Notes: a model not told the origin generated them from the sequence alone. A DNA stretch of 64,000 nucleotides from Lethocerus indicus (GCA_019843655.1 JACDQD010000105.1:186001-250000); one strand, 5' to 3'. Numbered from the stretch's first letter, positions 47,640 to 60,355 are shown. Numbers and translations are program-made.

Positions 47640-48585
47640 ACTCGGTTGAAGGATATAAAATAAACTTCTAACTATAAATCCGGAGTTCCATTTACAACGC
47701 AACATTTTTCTTCCCATATAAGTGAGACACTCTTCGGAGCACAGTTAGTTTTACACGGATAAAAACATGCTTCTCTTTTCACTAGTGCCATTTTTACATA
47801 CCCGTGATTTTTTTTTGTTTTCTACAAAAAAAAGTTGTACACGTGTTTTCTGCTTGACATATTTACTTCTCGTTATTTGAAAAGCTTATAACAACCATTG
47901 AGCATTTTATAAATTGATTATTTCCACTCTAATTAGTGCTCATTGAACATTCGACGATGGCTCGGGTGATCATTAAATGCAATTTCAGTCACGGACCTTT
48001 CCGCGATTAGATTCCAATTCTTTTTTCAATTTCCAATGATAATAATAATTACCCGGGGCCGGCACGCTAATAGGAATAAGTTCTGAGAATTAGAAACCAG
48101 GTGGCGTCCGGATAATTGATAACCAGGGCATTGTCATTTATAATTACGCAGCCTTCTTCGCATGTTCTACTACAAGCTGCATTAATAATGAAAAGATGAA
48201 AAGGAAAAAACACACTAACCCTAACACTACTTCCCAATGCTTCCTTACGTTCCTTTGTTTTCCATCGACCTTCATTTATGAATAAATTACATGGTCATTA
48301 CCTAATTTTTAGGATATATTCGAGATATAATATGGCCTTCGCATTATTATTATTATTATACAAGAATCTTAACAAAAAATAACGTCGTTACAGAAACTAG
48401 ACTAAAAGAGATCACTTACACGATTACAAAATATAATTCAGTAGGTTCCATGTTCAAATTTAACAAATTCTATTATTAATCATAAAACTATGCCCAAAAA
48501 TGAGAGTGACATGTGTGAGTGTGAGTTTTTTCAAATTCAGTGGCATTAAAGAAACCAGCATCTCTTGCCCTCTTACTCCCTCGCG
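47640..48585. other. AT-rich non-coding stretch
   Basis: No gene. A short ATT trinucleotide run lies at 48342-48360. The 47.88-48.15 kb part is more complex, with homeodomain-type words. Confidence 0.5.
48342..48360. repeat. ATT microsatellite
   Basis: About six ATT units. Confidence 0.8.
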
Positions 48586-48839
48586 ACTGTTGTTTACTCG
48601 AGTGACAGAAATCAACAGTGAAGTATGCTAAAGGGACTGGGAATTTCTTATTCGTTCTTGCGCTCATTCTAATATTAACCTTTGCATATTTTAGGGGGGT
48701 GTGTTGTAAGGGTTGGCATTATATACAAAAGATTATTATTAATTATCAATCATTTTTGTCGAATCAATCAAAGATTTATTTCCGCCCGTTTCGAAATCGG
48801 TATAAAATTATCGTATATTAAATGTAGTAAGAAAATTCG

Positions 48840-49290
48840 TTTCTCCGTTTTCCCAGTCGTTAGACGCGCCTGCGGACGGGCAGACAAATTGGACGTAATG
48901 GATTGCGAACTCGAAGACTCAGGACGATTATACGGAGGACGATTATTTATATTCTTTTTTCTCCTGGGCAAGAGTGAGAGAGGGAGTCGGAGGGGTAGAG
49001 ACGGTGTGACGGCCGGTCAATGAGTTATGACCGGGTCCCATGTAACGTCCAGAGGCCTACTAGTCCACTCTGTGTACACCGAGTACCAGTACCGGTCCGG
49101 CGAGTTTTCCACCATCCCGCCACCTCCCAGTACCATCCGGTACTGCGGGACCTTTGCCCAGAGCGCTCCACCAATTTCCCGCTTTCCAGGCCCAAGAAAT
49201 ACTGAAGAAAAAAATGTTTCAAGGACGCCGATTTGACGCGCATCGATGGTTAAACGCCCGGTGCCATAACACTGTCGCCACAATGTCTAT
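48840..49290. promoter_or_regulatory. GC-rich island containing repeat copy
   Basis: CpG-rich sequence with a tandem GGACGATTAT word (near 48922 and 48937), a purine-rich stretch (AGAGAGGGAGTCGGAGGGG) and the first copy of the 49.05/49.84 kb repeat pair. Five overlapping frames of 60-88 codons on both strands show this is low-stop GC DNA rather than a gene. Confidence 0.3.
49052..49098. repeat. Diverged direct repeat, copy A
   Basis: GAGGCCTACTAGTCCA (49052-49067) and AGTACCGGTCC (49088-49098) recur in the same order at 49841-49878, with 9 bp less spacing between the blocks. Confidence 0.75.
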
Positions 49291-49299
49291 CGTACAACG

Positions 49300-49580
49300 A
49301 TATTACAATATTGTTAATTACATTCGTTCGTTAATTATGTGAAAATTTTAATACGATCACGTTTAACAATCTTAATTTTTTGTCCAAATAAAATTCCGCC
49401 ATATTTATTTTTACAGCGTAATACAAAGTATTTACACATCTTATCTATACAGTCTGCACCGCGGTTGTCCCAATATTTCCCGGAAGGTCCATAATTCCAA
49501 TGTTCGAGGAATGTTTCCGCCTTGCTCAACTATTATTAAAGTTCTCGCCTCCTGAAAACTCATCGCGTTCCGAGCTAGAC
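49300..49580. other. AT-rich non-coding stretch
   Basis: Nothing recognised. Confidence 0.5.
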
Positions 49581-49840
49581 TAGCTTGGCCGGGTGGGGGG
49601 GGGAAGTGAATGAGAACCTGTAAGGACGCTGGGGCCCTTTCGCATTCCAGTGTTCTTCCTGCTCCCCAACTCCGGTGTATATATATATACCTGAATGTAT
49701 TGTATTCCCCTAGAGCATTTCTTCGCGCGGTATTTCCATTTGATACTTCCTAGTTATTCACAAAAATACAAAAACCTTCGTGATCCGGCTTTAATTTCGA
49801 TCCGAGGATAGTTTGCATGGGCGGGCTAACGGCGCCAATG
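49581..49840. other. Non-coding stretch with G run and TA run
   Basis: GGGTGGGGGGGGG at about 49591 and TATATATATATA at 49679-49690. No gene. Confidence 0.5.
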
Positions 49841-49878
49841 GAGGCCTACTAGTCCATTATCCAACCTAGTACCGGTCC
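49841..49878. repeat. Diverged direct repeat, copy B
   Basis: GAGGCCTACTAGTCCA (49841-49856) and AGTACCGGTCC (49868-49878). The exact 16-mer and 11-mer in the same order and orientation as copy A make common origin likely. Confidence 0.75.
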
Positions 49879-50219
49879 AGTTACTTTTTCAGGTACCGAA
49901 ATTTAAAAAACTCCGCTGTCCTTGACTCGACATTCGCATGCATTCGAGGAACGCTCCCGTTTCCTGAAAAGGTCTACGGGAAAGGTTGCCAACATATCTA
50001 GCTGCTTGTATAATAAGTGTAAATGCATATCCTTATAAGGAAGTTTCAGTCGGTGAAGGGAATAAGAAATTTGGAATTGAACCCATTACATCTATTATTT
50101 TTAATAAAATGTTAAAAAATGTCAGTTGACATTCCAAACAACGGACAAGTATGTACCCATTTAAGGTGAAAAGTAAGAATGAGAAGTAAACAGCCAGATT
50201 CGGAATAAGAGAAAAGTTC

Positions 50220-50465
50220 ATGGCCCGGCGGTGAAGAATGTGGAAGGCGTTTTTTTGTAATATATCATTAGGAGTTTTACTGTGGTAGCCGGCTACCTAA
50301 AAGCTAAACAGATCTGGAAATGTTACTGCATTTTTCCTCAACCCTGGCCCCCGACGAGAGGGGCGCAGAGGGGCAGACTGGGCGAACGTTTTATGACAGA
50401 TTGTAGATAAAACGGTCGAACAGCGGCCTCAAACCGGCGATAATATGCGGTTACGCTCAAACGCC
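50220..50465. promoter_or_regulatory. GC-richer island
   Basis: GGTAGCCGGCTACC near 50284 is a perfect 14-bp GC palindrome. GAGAGGGGCGCAGAGGGGCAG near 50356 is a short repeated GAGGGGC word. Confidence 0.35.
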
Positions 50466-51155
50466 GACTGTTTCATCAACATTTTTATTGTCCCCTTTTA
50501 TGGTCAAATAATACACCTTTCCTTTTTTTCTGTTTCTGTTACACCTGCTTACATCTCGGAGTCTCTCGTTGTTGTAAATCATTTAGGATTAATAACAAAT
50601 GTGCAATTCGAATTCGTAACCCAGTAATAATAATCAAAATTCATTTTTTAAAGCGTAAATTATTAGACTATTATTACAATTATATATTATCATTGAATTA
50701 AACCGAATGAACGAACTGAAATACATGAAAAAACATCTAACAATTCACAGAAATGTGTTCATATATTTGATAGATGGTGCTGGCAGTGAACGAGTTAACG
50801 CCCATTCCTTATTCTTTTGAATATCTTTGTTGTTAAGACTGAACTCGATGCAGCTCTCGTCAGACGGAATATTTCATACGGAAGTATCTGTAGCAAGTTT
50901 ATCTTGAGACATTCTTTATATTATATATAATATAAAGAATATATAAAATTATACTGCATGAAGAATCTAAAAACCTTTTGTTTTATCTATAAGTCGTTGC
51001 TTCTAAATCAGACGTAAGAATATTAACGATTTCATCCGTGAATTGAATTTGTTTAAATAATGTTAATTTATATTCATTTATCATTCCAAGGATTAATGCT
51101 CTATTATTAAACTTTTATAAATTATTAAATAATTTGTTATTATATGAAAAACTCA
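50466..51155. other. AT-rich non-coding stretch
   Basis: No gene; contains the 30-bp palindrome. Confidence 0.5.
50911..50940. other. Perfect 30-bp palindrome
   Basis: ATTCTTTATATTATA is followed immediately by its exact reverse complement TATAATATAAAGAAT, with no spacer. It can extrude a cruciform and is the longest perfect palindrome I noticed, apart from the TA repeat. Confidence 0.95.
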
Positions 51156-51159
51156 ACGA

Positions 51160-51385
51160 GCTGGCGCCGTTTTCTCAGTTTGTCGAGTGATGCATCTGTT
51201 GGTCTCTCCGCTAATCTGATAGGTCACGCCGGTGCGATCAAATGTATTACGGTAGGCAATTGAAGTTTGCATTAATAGAGAGGTGGAACTAATTTGTAGT
51301 GGAGTTTGGAGTAGGGTTCACGCCGGCCTGCACCTGACAGGTGTGATCCCGCCCTACACATCCTGCCCTACAGATACTGCCACAC
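51160..51385. promoter_or_regulatory. GC-richer island with E-boxes
   Basis: Includes GCACCTGACAGGTGTGATC: CACCTG and CAGGTG E-boxes of the Snail/ZEB type face each other 1 bp apart near 51331-51343. GCCCTACA is repeated twice, 17 bp apart, just after (about 51351 and 51366). Confidence 0.4.
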
Positions 51386-53865
51386 GTGAGACATTTAATG
51401 CCATCGCTTCACAGTTTTTTATTTACTTGTTCCAACCACAGTAAACGCCGGAATTTACTGAGAGTTCAGAGAAAAACAATTATATTGAAGTTTATTCTTT
51501 CGGACCCGTTATTAGGGCTAATTGCGGACAGTGACTGGGTGAAGATACTATATTTCTAGAGATACGGTGTATTAATTAAAATATATCAATAAGATACTTA
51601 TTTATAATATATCAATTTGAAATACATCAAAAGTTGACGCTTCCTTAATTGATAATCAATAATCACATAACCAATAATGAGAAACAGAAACCGAACTTTC
51701 TGGTGAACGGTGGCAAACGGAAATAGAAAATGGCAAGAGGAAATTTGCATACAGTTTTTTAATTTAGAAATTCTACAGAAATAATAGACACTTCCTATTT
51801 TGTTTATACCTAGCTGAGCCGCATACCTAATATGTTTTAGGTGCCTACATTAAATAAAACGTTAGAAAACGATTACTTTCATAATTACTACTTCAGTAAT
51901 AATTTACTTTAATGTCGGGCGTTTCTTCGAAGCTAATCTCGGCGTGTTATTAAAATAAACAATTATTCTTGTGAAGTCATTGGAGCATTGATGTCCCCGT
52001 AACCTCGGGATAATTGCTGACATCAGTCTTTTAAATGTACAACTGAATATTAAGCCGTGATAGTTCTTTTTCATGCTCAGAACGCAGCGAAGATTGCAGA
52101 ATTTCTTTTCATCTGATGTGCACTATAAAAGGGGTAACCAGAAAAAGAAGAAGAAGAAGAAGAGAATCATCTATTATACGAGTATAAGGTTTCTTCTTTA
52201 GGAAAACGCTTCAATAGTCAAAGTAATTTCCGCTTTGTTCCGACTTTTCCCTTTTATTCCAGTAAAGAAAGTACCTTTTCATCCTTTATGTATATATATA
52301 TATCTGCACATGTTCGGACATATAATGAACAATCATTATTGTAAGATATTTATGGCCTTATGAAATTTCTCCTACATGATTATTAATCTTAATTTATTAA
52401 TCATTGTCTAGTACGCTGGAAAACATATTTTAAAATGTCAGTCCGTCTTATATTTTCCTAAATGTTTGAATGCTGTTTTATAATTTCAATGATCGGCTAA
52501 AAGTACGTTAGAACGATAGAAAGCACGAAAAATATCTCGCCACTAAATAGGAAGACGTAAAGTGAACATCTTCTAACCTGAGTTGGAAGCAGGCTTTCGC
52601 TGATTCCGCTTTCGTACAGCCACGTTTTCATTATATTTATCTCTTGAATTGCCCAATTTAGAAGGGAAAAATAATTGAATCGATACTTCTGGAAAGTTCC
52701 AACTTTCCTTAATGGTAATGGCAATGTCTTTGCTCAAACTTGACTTAACCATAGTATCTAAAACGGTTTCTGAGTGTCTTAAGTAATATTTCACTCGAGA
52801 ACTTCCCATTCAGGGTTTGCTAATATAATTTTTACATTTCGTACTCACCCGGTTCGAATTATACTTCAGTTTTCTAACATTACACCCCATTTTATTTATA
52901 TATAAAAATTCAACATCCCCATTTTAGATTTACTTAAAATATATTTACTAACAAACCAGCGAACTACTATAATATCTAGGAAACTGCAATATTTTTCAAC
53001 ATCAAAGACATTCAACTGTGGCCTTTCTGTGATATAGTTTGAACCAATCGCAGCACTTAGTGTCGATTGTTAGCTACTTAAAGGAGTTCATTTTTTTTTT
53101 GAACCGTTATAAATGGTTTTCGGCGTTAATAAAAATTCGACCTACATGTTGAATTTTTAAATTTGTTTTCACTTTTAAAAGAATCAAAATTTTAAACTCA
53201 ATTATTATGGCTGGGCAGGAATGTCTCAATTTCCCCTAACTGATAACCGGGAATTTTAAGGACAAAGAGCCTTGGGGGAATTAATTGCGGGGCAAAACTT
53301 CCAAGTTAAGTTAGCCCAACTTATCTCAGACCATAAAGCCGTCTCATCATCGGATATTGGGTACGTTCTGTTCTGAATGAAACCAATAATTATATATTGA
53401 TATAAATTATGGGTTGGATAATCGATTATACTACATCTCCATACATATAATATAATAAATACAGTATCTAAAGAAGTTAAATCTTATTGTAGAAAGTTAA
53501 TTGTTTGGTTTAATTATTATTTACCTTAATGCGTTTTTATTTTCTTTCTTACGATAATAAATTAAAATATAATTTAAAAATCGGACATTAATGCTTTAAA
53601 TATTAAATATGAGGTACTTCATCTCACCGAGAAATAAGATCCTTTTTTCAAATTTGGTATTTGTATTCTTATAGACTCTTTCGAATTATACTGAAATTCT
53701 CGAACTTGCTGAAGAATTTGTTTCTTGCTTTGCTTTCCTGCTTGTTGAGCTATCGATGATTTAGGATGAATTACTCCTAATTCACAGTATGAAATATATA
53801 CTGGCAAGATTGCCAGTTAAGAGTTAAGTTGTCAAAGATTGGAACTTGTTCATAAAACTCGTATT
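51386..53865. other. AT-rich non-coding stretch
   Basis: No gene. Contains an AAG microsatellite, a TATATATATATA run at about 52290-52301 and a 7-bp stem ACTGGCA/TGCCAGT at 53800-53817. The 75- and 78-codon minus frames at 52.5-52.8 kb overlap each other and are unrecognised. Confidence 0.5.
52142..52164. repeat. AAG microsatellite
   Basis: About six AAG units directly after CTATAAAAGGGG. Confidence 0.85.
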
Positions 53866-53869
53866 ATCA

Positions 53870-54080
53870 AATCAACAGTCTCTCTGATGATTGATTTCTT
53901 CTGGCTTCTTACCGTCCGAAGGCCACTATTTTATTTTTCTCCCGCTCCGGGTGGGAAAACTTGAGCCGACAAAGAGTAATTAATTCCTGGCGAACAAAAA
54001 ACTGCGGTATAAATTGCTTAATAAGCTCCCGCGGAGATAATTGCCGTTTTGCGTCCGATGTCTGGATCGGCAAAAACGGA
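53870..54080. other. Slightly GC-richer non-coding patch
   Basis: CCCGCTCCGGGTGGG and CCGCGGAGATAATTGCCG. No defended function. Confidence 0.35.
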
Positions 54081-54689
54081 ATGTGTTCAATTTATCAATA
54101 CTAGAACCAATACAAGGTCTTGTGGGAGTCATCCAACTAGGAAGCGTTTATTCAAATGAGTCATTCGCATCGGTATAATTTGCAAAACAGGCTCTAGAGA
54201 TTTCAACACTTCATTGACATTTTATCGTGAATGTAAAACCGCAGAATTGACTTAATTGATGACAATTTATTCACTTGGAACATCGTTCGATTTCCTTCCT
54301 TGTATTATTAGCATTTCAAACGGGAGCGTTTATTGAGAAATGCGAAAATATATTTCAATGGAATGGACTTGAATTTCGTTGTGCTGCTATCGTACATTCC
54401 TTTCCTGGTCTTGAAAAATAAACATATTTCTTCTTTTGTATTGTAAAATCTTTTAATCTACCAAAATCAAATCATGTAATAAGGATAGTTAGTACCGAAA
54501 TTGGATGGTAAACGAATTAAAAAATGTTGTTCCTAAACATTTATACTAGTGGTTTACATTAGAATTAGTGGACTGAAACTTTAGTGGGTACAGAATACTG
54601 CGATAATGATATTTATCCCGTCTCCCTTTTCTGTAATTTTTATTTTATGTTTCTGTGTAACATATGTGGTTCTTTTGACCTTCCGAGTA

Positions 54690-55200
54690 GTTCGCGAAGT
54701 AGGATTGGCTAGATTTACGCGCAGTTGAATATTCGAGCAGAAGCTATTTCAGCCCCAGCAATAAAACCGTTTTAACTCGCTTCGCTGAAAACGACACCTA
54801 TCGCGCCACCGCCGCTCGTAAATTATCCTTGTTAATATTTCCTCAAACTATTTTATTATTACATTATGGGCGGGGAAAGGGGGCGACTCCGGGGAATTAT
54901 CCGGGTGGCCTTCGCGCCACCGTAAATTATCCCACATCTGTTTATCGCGCATTGAGGACGGGAGGCGGTGTATAAAACCGAATAGAGATATAAGTTCCAC
55001 ACTTCTTCTGTTTGGACTGCGAAATGAGCACCCCCCCTCCCCCCGGGAATGCGGACCGTGGAGAACAAGACGATTGGAATATTGTGGAGGCCTCATATAA
55101 TCGGCCTGCAACTGCCCTGCGCCGGCATTATAACGACCGCACGTCGACCCATTTTAGTTGAAAACCCCATTACATTCACGATGAACGTTGGTGAACATAA
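54690..55200. promoter_or_regulatory. CpG-rich island with duplicated module
   Basis: Holds two copies of a TCGCGCCACCG...TAAATTATCC module (54801-54828 and 54912-54932), a plus-strand quadruplex motif (54868-54894) and a C-rich run (55029-55043). TATAAAACC at about 54972 is a TATA-like word. Minus frames of 87 and 69 codons overlap in two phases and are not credible. Confidence 0.4.
54868..54894 (+). other. G-quadruplex motif
   Basis: GGG-C-GGGG-AAA-GGGGG-CGACTCC-GGGG fits the four-run, loops of seven or fewer rule. Confidence 0.7.
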
Positions 55201-56370
55201 TAAAGAAAAAGTTTTATCTATTGTACATAATAACCTCGCAAGACTCGGGTATAGAGCTTAGGTGAGAGACACTAATTTAAATACCGACTCGACAGTCTGG
55301 TAGGTGGGAATTTCTCCCTCAATGCTACTGAGGATGGTGAGTATCCCAAACCGATACGGCATGGGAAAAAAAGGCGTAAAGTCAATTATAGAAAATTGGA
55401 ACTTAGTGATTCTTAATGCAGAACCCGAAGTTGAAGCGAAGACTGGGATTTAGGCTAAATTAACTTTGCATCTAGCCTAATGTGTACGCAGTTTACCTCG
55501 CCTCGTTAAAACCAAAGGAAACAAAGGTATGCTTGTTATGTAAGCAAATTGGAAATCGAACCAGAGGTCGGAGATAGGAATTCAGTAAAAAAGAGCAGTG
55601 CCCCAACCGCAGTGTCCGAACTAGGGATATCCACTTAAATATTCTTGAACTAAATCAACGTCGGTAGTCATTTGGTCGGGGAGCGTCAAGCGGAAACCTT
55701 CGTCCTTTTTGGAGGCGGCCCTTTTCAACTCGCTCATCCAGGATATTGTCCAGATGACCGTGAATCTGCCCAACAATATTATTTCTTTACAATACCAACA
55801 CAACAGCCGGACAGAGAAAAGAGGTAAAAAAAAATCGCAACTAATTTTTTTTATTTACACAAGTTGCGAAAATAAACTTTAACACAGCGAACCTTGGTCT
55901 CCAAAAAAATTTATCTGAAATAATTTCTGAACCCTTTATTTCTACAGTGTGACTAGGATAATGCATAAAGTACATGGATGTAGGCGCTAATAACAAATAT
56001 TGTTAGGGGAAATACAATTTCTTTTTAATCATTCAACGATAGCTTGTCGTGGCACTGTACCCCACGTGCTGTATCCTTGACACCTGGAGGTGGCGGAACA
56101 CGCGATACCCACTTATTTTCTTTTCACGACTCACCATTGTAATTTCCTAACAGAGCTTTACATTTTGAAATATATTTGTCGTACGTTTGTTCTTTTTATT
56201 CTATGATGTAAATATCAGCAAAGATATAGGAAATTTTGACTCTCAAAACGTAGCAACAATTTTCTTGACATCGGAATATTACGCTTTAATGCGGAGTCCG
56301 TTTTTAATTTTGCTCATATTTATTATGTTTTAATGTCCTACTTCTGCGCCATATTCTGTTTCGAAAGTTC
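55200..56370. other. Non-coding stretch
   Basis: No gene. The patch at 55.60-55.80 kb is GC-richer and open on the minus strand for 60 codons, unrecognised. The remainder is AT-rich. Confidence 0.45.
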
Positions 56371-56374
56371 CGGG

Positions 56375-56745
56375 GACTGATTGATTACAAATGAACGCCG
56401 CAGATGCGCTCGTGGGAACGTTTCGGCCAATAGTTTGTCAAGAAGTTTCTCGAAATAGCCGGAGCGGATGTCCAAGTGCGGAATCCGAAGCCTACCCCCG
56501 GCTGTCTGTTTCTATTGTCCGACAACTCCCCGTCCCCAACTACCGCCTACTTCAACCAGTGCCACGGGGCCAAGTCCTAGAGCCAAGTTTAAAGTTTGCT
56601 CGCCCAAGTTCAGAGTACGGTTGAACGCTGATAAGGTCTGGGAGTTGGACGCCGCGTCGATAAGAACCAGTATCTTGCTGAAGTATTTTGCCCGAACTAG
56701 CGCGAGGGTCGAAACCCGATTAATTAAATGCCTTTATTGACGCAC
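56375..56745. promoter_or_regulatory. CpG-rich island
   Basis: About 370 bp, complex. Overlapping plus frames of 77 and 90 codons in different phases argue for GC composition rather than coding. Confidence 0.3.
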
Positions 56746-56749
56746 TTCA

Positions 56750-57950
56750 TTCGTAGTACAGAATTTATAATCTGACATTATAGACTGAAACATTTTAAAC
56801 GCCGGAAGTTCCCCAGTACTGGTTTCGCTGAAAAACCTCGTCACCGGGGTCTGTCGATTATTTATTACCGTTAATAATACAGCAGTTACTCCGTCGGATG
56901 TCCCTTAACTGCCAATATTTTTCAGAACGCTTTCCGCAAAAATTCAGTTATAAAGTTCAAATTTCATTTATCTACCGTGAACACTGTAAATTGATTATTT
57001 CAAGACCTTATTATAGTATCTTTCAAGACGCTGGATATTTCAAGGATTTCTTGTGTAAATCGATTAAAATCCACATAACAGTGAGTTATCATAAACCGTG
57101 TGTATTTTAAAAGCCGCTCGAGTTGTACGGAACAAACTCGTGGGCCATATATCGTCGTATGAGAGGGGAATACCGACGTTAGGATGACTTCATCTCTCGA
57201 ATCTTATAGTTATTATATAAATAAATAGACGCGGGTACTGGTACTATCGCCAGTGTAAAAAGGGTAGTCGTGCTTGGACAGTGACGGGGATATGATTCAA
57301 ATGGCGTCCTTGCTTGGCTCTAATGATACTCGTTACAAGGTCGATTTCTGTCTGGGGCTCGCGGTAAATCCACCGCCCCCGCCTCTCCATTATTATTCCT
57401 GCACCAACAGATATCTAAGATCCCCCATCTGATAAGCTCCAACCGACACCCGATCCCGAGCTACATACTGCATATATAACGCACCCAAAGTCCTCTTACC
57501 TAGGTTGACATTCAGCTGTTTATATTTAAATATTATGAGAAATCGACAATAGACTTATTAAAATATCATTAACGACTCCGGATCGGTTTTACTTTGAATA
57601 AACCGATAGAAATTCCGTATGGGCTGGAAAAAATATCTCTTGGAGCAAGGGATAAATTTTATGCAGCAAAAACTGGTTCCGGCAAATGACTGTCATTGCT
57701 GACAGGCCCTGACCTTCTTCATTGCAAGTTCAATCTCAAGTATTATAATATGTACTGGGAATGAGGAATTTTATCTTTGATTAAGCACGAAATAAATACC
57801 TACCAAACAAATGACTCAAAGTCACTCCAATAGAAGTGTTGTCCTTGCAATCTTGAGTATTTATTTTAGTTATTTATAAAATAGCGATTTCTATTTTGGA
57901 TGCAATTTTCGAAATATCTGAAATCTCGTCCTGACCCATGCATGGAAATT
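56750..57950. other. Mixed non-coding stretch
   Basis: GC-richer patches at 57.12-57.19 and 57.23-57.48 kb (GCGGTAAATCCACCGCCCCC near 57360) are separated by AT-rich DNA. No gene. Confidence 0.4.
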
Positions 57951-57954
57951 TCAG

Positions 57955-58400
57955 TACGCGCGTTTATTCAGACCGTGTAGTCGAACGTTCGGATTCCGAA
58001 CACGTTTCTGGAAAATGTGGAAGAATTTTCCTCCTTCCTTCCTCTATACCAAAACCCATTCCCGGTACCAATTAGGCGTCCGTCTCCGACTCGTTTACAT
58101 CCCGGGTAAAAGTACGGCCGTTGGGGCGTTATCTGAACCGCGGGATCTTAATAATACCTGGAGACGGCCAGCTCCCGGGGCCCGGACCGATTTATGCGGC
58201 CTCATAGCCGGCGCAAAAAGAAGACGTCTCCACGGCCGAGATATCATTTTACAAGACGATAACGACTCGTTGCTGGCAGGGGGACGGCGTTTTCGAAAAG
58301 TCTCGCGACGCCATAAGGCGGCCCGGATTTACGCGAATGGTTTCACCTGTAAAACGACCTAACTAGCCTTCGCTCTTGTTGCACACTGTCGCGAAAGTAG
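57955..58400. promoter_or_regulatory. Large CpG-rich island
   Basis: About 440 bp with GAACGTTCGGATTCCGAAC near 57983, an arrangement of GAA/TTC units loosely like a heat-shock element but with irregular spacing. A 115-codon plus frame (58015-58362) has arginine-rich sequence and no domain. Confidence 0.35.
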
Positions 58401-59555
58401 TTCCGACGTTTCTATGGCTCCAAGCTATCATTCCAGTCAAAAGAACTTATCGCATACCCTTCGTACACTAGTATATTCCAGAATAAATTACTACAACAAT
58501 TGTTTTTTGTTGAAAGCGCTTGTTAACGAAGTGTAGATAACAATTGCGTGTATGGTACATATTAAAGAAAAATGATACGAATGAAACAAAGCTTTTCAGC
58601 TCATGTCCAGTTATTAGTAAAAGCCGATTGCTTTCCTTATTCCACTGACCTTGATATGATAATAATATTGAGGCCATCATAAATATGTCAGTACATGGAA
58701 ATAATTCCTGCATCCGCAACAGATTTTGGATATTTTCAGTTTATCTTACTTGCGTTACTTGTGCGGTTCCATTACAGGCGTAATGCAGAAACACCGAATA
58801 AGGAGTCACTATTACGTATACGGCTGCAGGGGCATATTGCTTTCTATATTCCCGAGGGGCGTATCGGGTTTAGAGTATATATGAACCTTATGGTTTCAGC
58901 ACTGAACCCTTCACTTCCACTGGCGAATGTCTGATCGTTCTTCTTTGAAAATGTGCGGTTTGCTACGCTCAGTGTGCTAAATTGCTTCCTGTCGTAACCG
59001 TCTTTAATTGACTCCTTTACCTAGTTTACTGTACGTTCGTAAATTAATAAAAACACGTTAAATTTCCTCACAGAAACGTGAAAAATTATGATAATAATGT
59101 AAATAGTAATTATAAATTATAATTCAATCGCATAAAGCGACACTAAGCGATTAAAATAAGGGAAATGGGAGCTCTCTAGTAATCATACAAATTTATCATT
59201 ATAATCATAATTATATTCAACTAATTTTTTCCTTATTATTCCGCGTAATAGAGGACTGGGGTCATTAAACGCTTATTTAACTACTTACTCATTAAAATTT
59301 AAGTTCAATATCTGACTTAGGCTTTATAATTAACGGTAATTACCAAGGAATTGTTCAAGGGGTTTGTGCTGCTCTTGTTTTGTTTATAGGCTGTTAGTTT
59401 CATTTGTCTGAGTTTCGGTTTATAAACCAAATAAATAACCTTTGTGAAGGCAATCTATCCACGTAGGACTTCATTCATAAAAACGTTCGTAGGTTTCGAA
59501 ACTGCTCGTGATCATTTTGAATTATTTCTGACAAAAAGGTACGGAATATAAAATT
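58401..59555. other. AT-rich non-coding stretch
   Basis: No gene; frames of 79-83 codons near 58.5-58.9 kb are unrecognised. No repeat. Confidence 0.5.
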
Positions 59556-59559
59556 ACGA

Positions 59560-59870
59560 TGGACGTGGAGAACAAGTTGGGAAATTTAAATAGCTCAGTG
59601 AACACGGCGTTCAATTTCGCGCGGGGGCCATAAGTCAGAGAATACTTTCACTGAAATTCCCCTTTGCCGTTCGAGAAAGTGGGGAAGCCCGGGGCATTAT
59701 TAAGGAGGAGGCACATTGGGGCTATGATTAGCGGAGGAGCCGGTCCCATATGACTAATGATAGCCAATTGCCAAACGAGGAAGTGCCAGTATTGCGTCAC
59801 TACCATACTTCGGCAGTTTCAGCTGTGGCCTATCGCCGAAGACACGTTCTTACCAAGTATAATGGTGGTA
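59560..59870. promoter_or_regulatory. Complex island, conserved-element-like
   Basis: About 300 bp with GCGCGGGGGCC, GCCAATTGCC and CAGCTG (E-box) words. The part GCGTCACTACC resembles a CRE half-site. Candidate enhancer. Confidence 0.3.
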
Positions 59871-60355
59871 TAATGACGGTTGCCCAAATATTGCATTGAA
59901 TGAAAAGAAACAAAAATCATTCTTCCTAAAAATATTTCTGTGGTAATATTTCCTGTATGAATAAATATGCACTGTAAAGGCAAAGCATGGTAAAGGTTGC
60001 ATCTATTTTCACTTAATCAATCTAAAGAGCCCGACTTGCTTTCATAAAAGGATTGAACCAACGTTTAAAAAATGCAATCATTCGTAATTCATTTATGGAC
60101 GCCGAAGTGTCCATAATTATGCCAGTTTCTTGAAGATTATGGTGTCATCTAAATTTTCATACCCGATATCAACCGTGAATCCGTTTTTAACGTATGAAGG
60201 AGATGAGTATTGTGTACTAATAATTGACCGCCACATATTCATCGGTAAATGAATATGAAACGGAGGCGAGATGTTTCTGACGCCCCCATATCCTTTTTTT
60301 GTAGGAAAAGTAAAAAAAAAGCAGGAAAAAGGAAAACCTTTTTCACGCAAATGTC
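59871..60355. other. AT-rich non-coding stretch
   Basis: Nothing recognised. Confidence 0.5.

Noticed and set aside
45101..51750. Extra ATGCAAAT octamers at 45101-45108 and 51743-51750
   Set aside because: The total count (three in the window) is not above chance expectation for this base composition.
57980..58030. Heat-shock-element-like GAA/TTC array
   Set aside because: Unit spacing is irregular and does not follow the 5-bp alternating rule.
58015..58362. 115-codon arginine-rich plus frame
   Set aside because: High GC lowers stop frequency. No domain, start context or splice edges.
59508..59530. GATCATTTTGA match to part of the bantam microRNA
   Set aside because: The seed differs and no hairpin surrounds it.
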